Assembly (NCBI GenBank): GCA_019057385.1
Contig: JAHQJS010000006.1
Span: 186,001 to 250,000, forward strand
DNA from: Candidatus Borrarchaeum weybense
GTDB lineage: Archaea > Asgardarchaeota > Sifarchaeia > Borrarchaeales > Borrarchaeaceae
Direction of reading: 5' to 3'
DNA: 64,000 nucleotides
Under the pieces are notes generated by a model. It was not told the origin of the DNA and made no database searches. It saw only the letters and a program-made list of their open reading frames with translations. Below are positions 62,668 to 64,000 of this stretch, piece after piece (the first letter of the stretch is position 1; the number at the start of each line of letters is the position of its first letter). A program made the translations under genes and the position numbers.

Positions 62668-64000
62668 ATGACACGGAGTTTAGCGAAACTCAGTACTTCA
62701 GAAACAAAAACTGTTGCTGAGCAAGCATTTAAAAATGTGGTGGGACGAAAAAAAGAGATACTATTGATATTAAGCTCATTATTAGCTGGAAAACCCATAC
62801 TCCTCGAAGGTCCTCCAGGAGTTAGTAAAACTACAATTTTACGAACTCTAAGTGATATCTTAGATGTACCATTTTACTTTGTTGAAGGTAATGAAGATCT
62901 TACAGCCTCAAAATTAATTGGCTATTTTGATCCTGCTATGGTATTGCAAACTGGGTATATTCCAGAAAATTTCAGAAAAGGTGCTCTTGCTCAAGCTATG
63001 AGAAATGGAGGGATACTTTACATAGAAGAATTAAATCGTGCCCCTCCTGATGCTCTTAATAGTCTAGTCGTAGCCCTTTCAGAAAGACAAATTCATGTCC
63101 CCCGATATGGCAGAATTAGCGCAGAAGAAGATTTTCGCATTGTAGCAGCTATGAATCCTTATGATGACATTGGGGTTCAAAGAATTAGCCGTGCAATTCT
63201 CGATCGTTTTACTAAGCTTCGTTTGGATTATCAGTCAAAGGATGAAGAATTAGAAATTGTGCGAGTAAATACAGGCAGTGATAATGAGTTATTAATTGAA
63301 CTAGGAGTAGAAATCGGTATACAGACCCGAATACATCCTGATCTACGTTTAGGAGCAAGTGTGAGGGGAGCAATAGATTTCGTTTTATTGTGTACAGAAA
63401 AACTGACACTAAAGGATCATCATCTCACTACCGAAGACATTATTGATTGTGCATGTCTGACATTTTCGTCCAAAATATGGCTTTCGGCGACTTCGGAAAA
63501 AACTGAGGAAGAAATCATTCGCGAAATTGTTCAAGGGATTTTAAAGAATAAAGAAGATGAATTAAAGGAAGAATTTGAAAAAGAAGAAAAAAAGGAATCA
63601 CCATCTGAGCCTTCTTCTTCCACATCAGAAACTGATACATGGATTCCAGAAGGAGACGCGATTCAACAAGAGATTGAAGCAGCTATCCAAAATGCAGATA
63701 CAAAAGCATTACTGCAATTCCTTCTTTCAAAGAGATCCTTAAAACGAAAGGTAGGCGATGATCTTTCTGAGATAACAAACCAGTCGTTTAATGAAATCTT
63801 CAACAGACCAGAGGCTCCAGAACTTTATAGTCTGTTAAGAAAAACTCTTAATCGGGAACGTGAGTTGCTAGCGCGAAAATTATCAACACGTATAATCCTT
63901 TCACGTGCACAAATGGTTGCTCCGTATGGACAGAGAAATGGTAAATTTCATCCATCAAGGTTTGACGGGGAATGCCAAATTGATTTACATCGTACAATTG
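62668..64000 (+). CDS. MoxR-family AAA+ ATPase, 3' partial
   Basis: At least 444 residues, open to the window end. MoxR/RavA-type AAA+ core: ILLEGPPGVSKTTILRTL (about 48-65, Walker A), GGILYIEELNRAPPDALNSLVVALSERQIHVP (about 115-146, Walker B and sensor), FRIVAAMNPYDDIGVQRISRAILDRF (about 157-182). After the ATPase (about 1-290) come an acidic Ser/Glu linker and a helical region leading towards a C-terminal part that is not visible. MoxR ATPases act as chaperones for metalloenzymes, often with VWA-domain proteins, and the next genes may show its partner. Confidence 0.85.
   Translation, partial: MTRSLAKLSTSETKTVAEQAFKNVVGRKKEILLILSSLLAGKPILLEGPPGVSKTTILRTLSDILDVPFYFVEGNEDLTASKLIGYFDPAMVLQTGYIPENFRKGALAQAMRNGGILYIEELNRAPPDALNSLVVALSERQIHVPRYGRISAEEDFRIVAAMNPYDDIGVQRISRAILDRFTKLRLDYQSKDEELEIVRVNTGSDNELLIELGVEIGIQTRIHPDLRLGASVRGAIDFVLLCTEKLTLKDHHLTTEDIIDCACLTFSSKIWLSATSEKTEEEIIREIVQGILKNKEDELKEEFEKEEKKESPSEPSSSTSETDTWIPEGDAIQQEIEAAIQNADTKALLQFLLSKRSLKRKVGDDLSEITNQSFNEIFNRPEAPELYSLLRKTLNRERELLARKLSTRIILSRAQMVAPYGQRNGKFHPSRFDGECQIDLHRTI

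Noticed and set aside
1..64000. tRNA or rRNA genes
   Set aside because: Reading the gaps on both strands I found no T-arm plus acceptor-stem pattern and no rRNA core sequence. A covariance search could still find a tRNA with an intron.

Overview
The window looks like a chromosomal piece of an anaerobic archaeon, most likely an Asgard archaeon of the Lokiarchaeia type or a close relative. Evidence for Archaea: a group II chaperonin (thermosome), archaeal-type CODH/ACS subunits (CdhC, CdhD, CdhE), formylmethanofuran dehydrogenase subunit A, Hdr/Vhu-type electron-transfer subunits, endonuclease Q, many GTG/TTG starts and dolichol-phosphate glycosylation enzymes. The Asgard placement is an inference. 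It rests mainly on a VhuD-like gene with two in-frame UGA codons at expected Cys/Sec positions (selenocysteine use is known in Lokiarchaeota and some methanogens) and on the mixture of Wood-Ljungdahl, propionyl-CoA and fermentation genes. No rRNA, tRNA, CRISPR array or intact insertion sequence was seen.

Layout. 1-4.5 kb: a redox unit vhuD (5'-truncated by the window, two UGA), a FrhB/FdhB-like F420 subunit, an HdrC-HdrB fusion and an unusual short HdrA; fwdA follows at 4.6-6.4 kb. 6.6-11 kb: an atypical kinase-like protein, a GH15 glucoamylase-like enzyme and an unrecognised 451-residue protein. 11-15.6 kb: a structured leader followed by cdhC-cdhD-cdhE. 15.7-23.2 kb (minus strand): endonuclease Q, membrane and soluble glycosyl-transfer proteins, a VTT-domain membrane protein, a sugar nucleotidyltransferase and an adenosine-specific-kinase family protein. 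23.5-37.7 kb: zinc-ribbon and HD proteins, a tandem V4R-domain protein, then a glycosylation island (GT4, epimerase, nucleotide-sugar dehydrogenase, flippase-like protein, GT2, two GT-C membrane proteins and the relic of a third), with a ThiI-like PP-loop enzyme and a YkgJ-type Fe-S protein.

37.8-48.2 kb: thermosome, then an almost complete propionyl-CoA/methylmalonyl-CoA module: biotin carrier, carboxyltransferase, biotin ligase, epimerase, cobalamin adenosyltransferase, the two mutase subunits and, divergently, biotin carboxylase. 48.3-54.9 kb: a secreted purple-acid-phosphatase-like protein, a DUF35 + thiolase-like pair whose nucleophilic Cys is Ser, an MBL hydrolase, a second sugar nucleotidyltransferase and an ADP-forming acyl-CoA synthetase alpha subunit. 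55-64 kb: two small proteins, an AMP-forming acyl-CoA synthetase, a Cys/Met gamma-lyase-family PLP enzyme, pyruvate:ferredoxin oxidoreductase (porGD fusion, porA, porB) and the start of a MoxR-type AAA+ ATPase that runs off the window.

Together the genes suggest a cell that links acetyl-CoA (Por, CdhCDE), C1 units (FwdA, corrinoid protein), propionyl-CoA/succinyl-CoA and ferredoxin/F420/thiol redox pools, and that builds a heavily glycosylated surface. The most notable signal is the recoded vhuD with a candidate SECIS-like RNA just after its stop codon, next to an HdrA that has lost several family cysteines.
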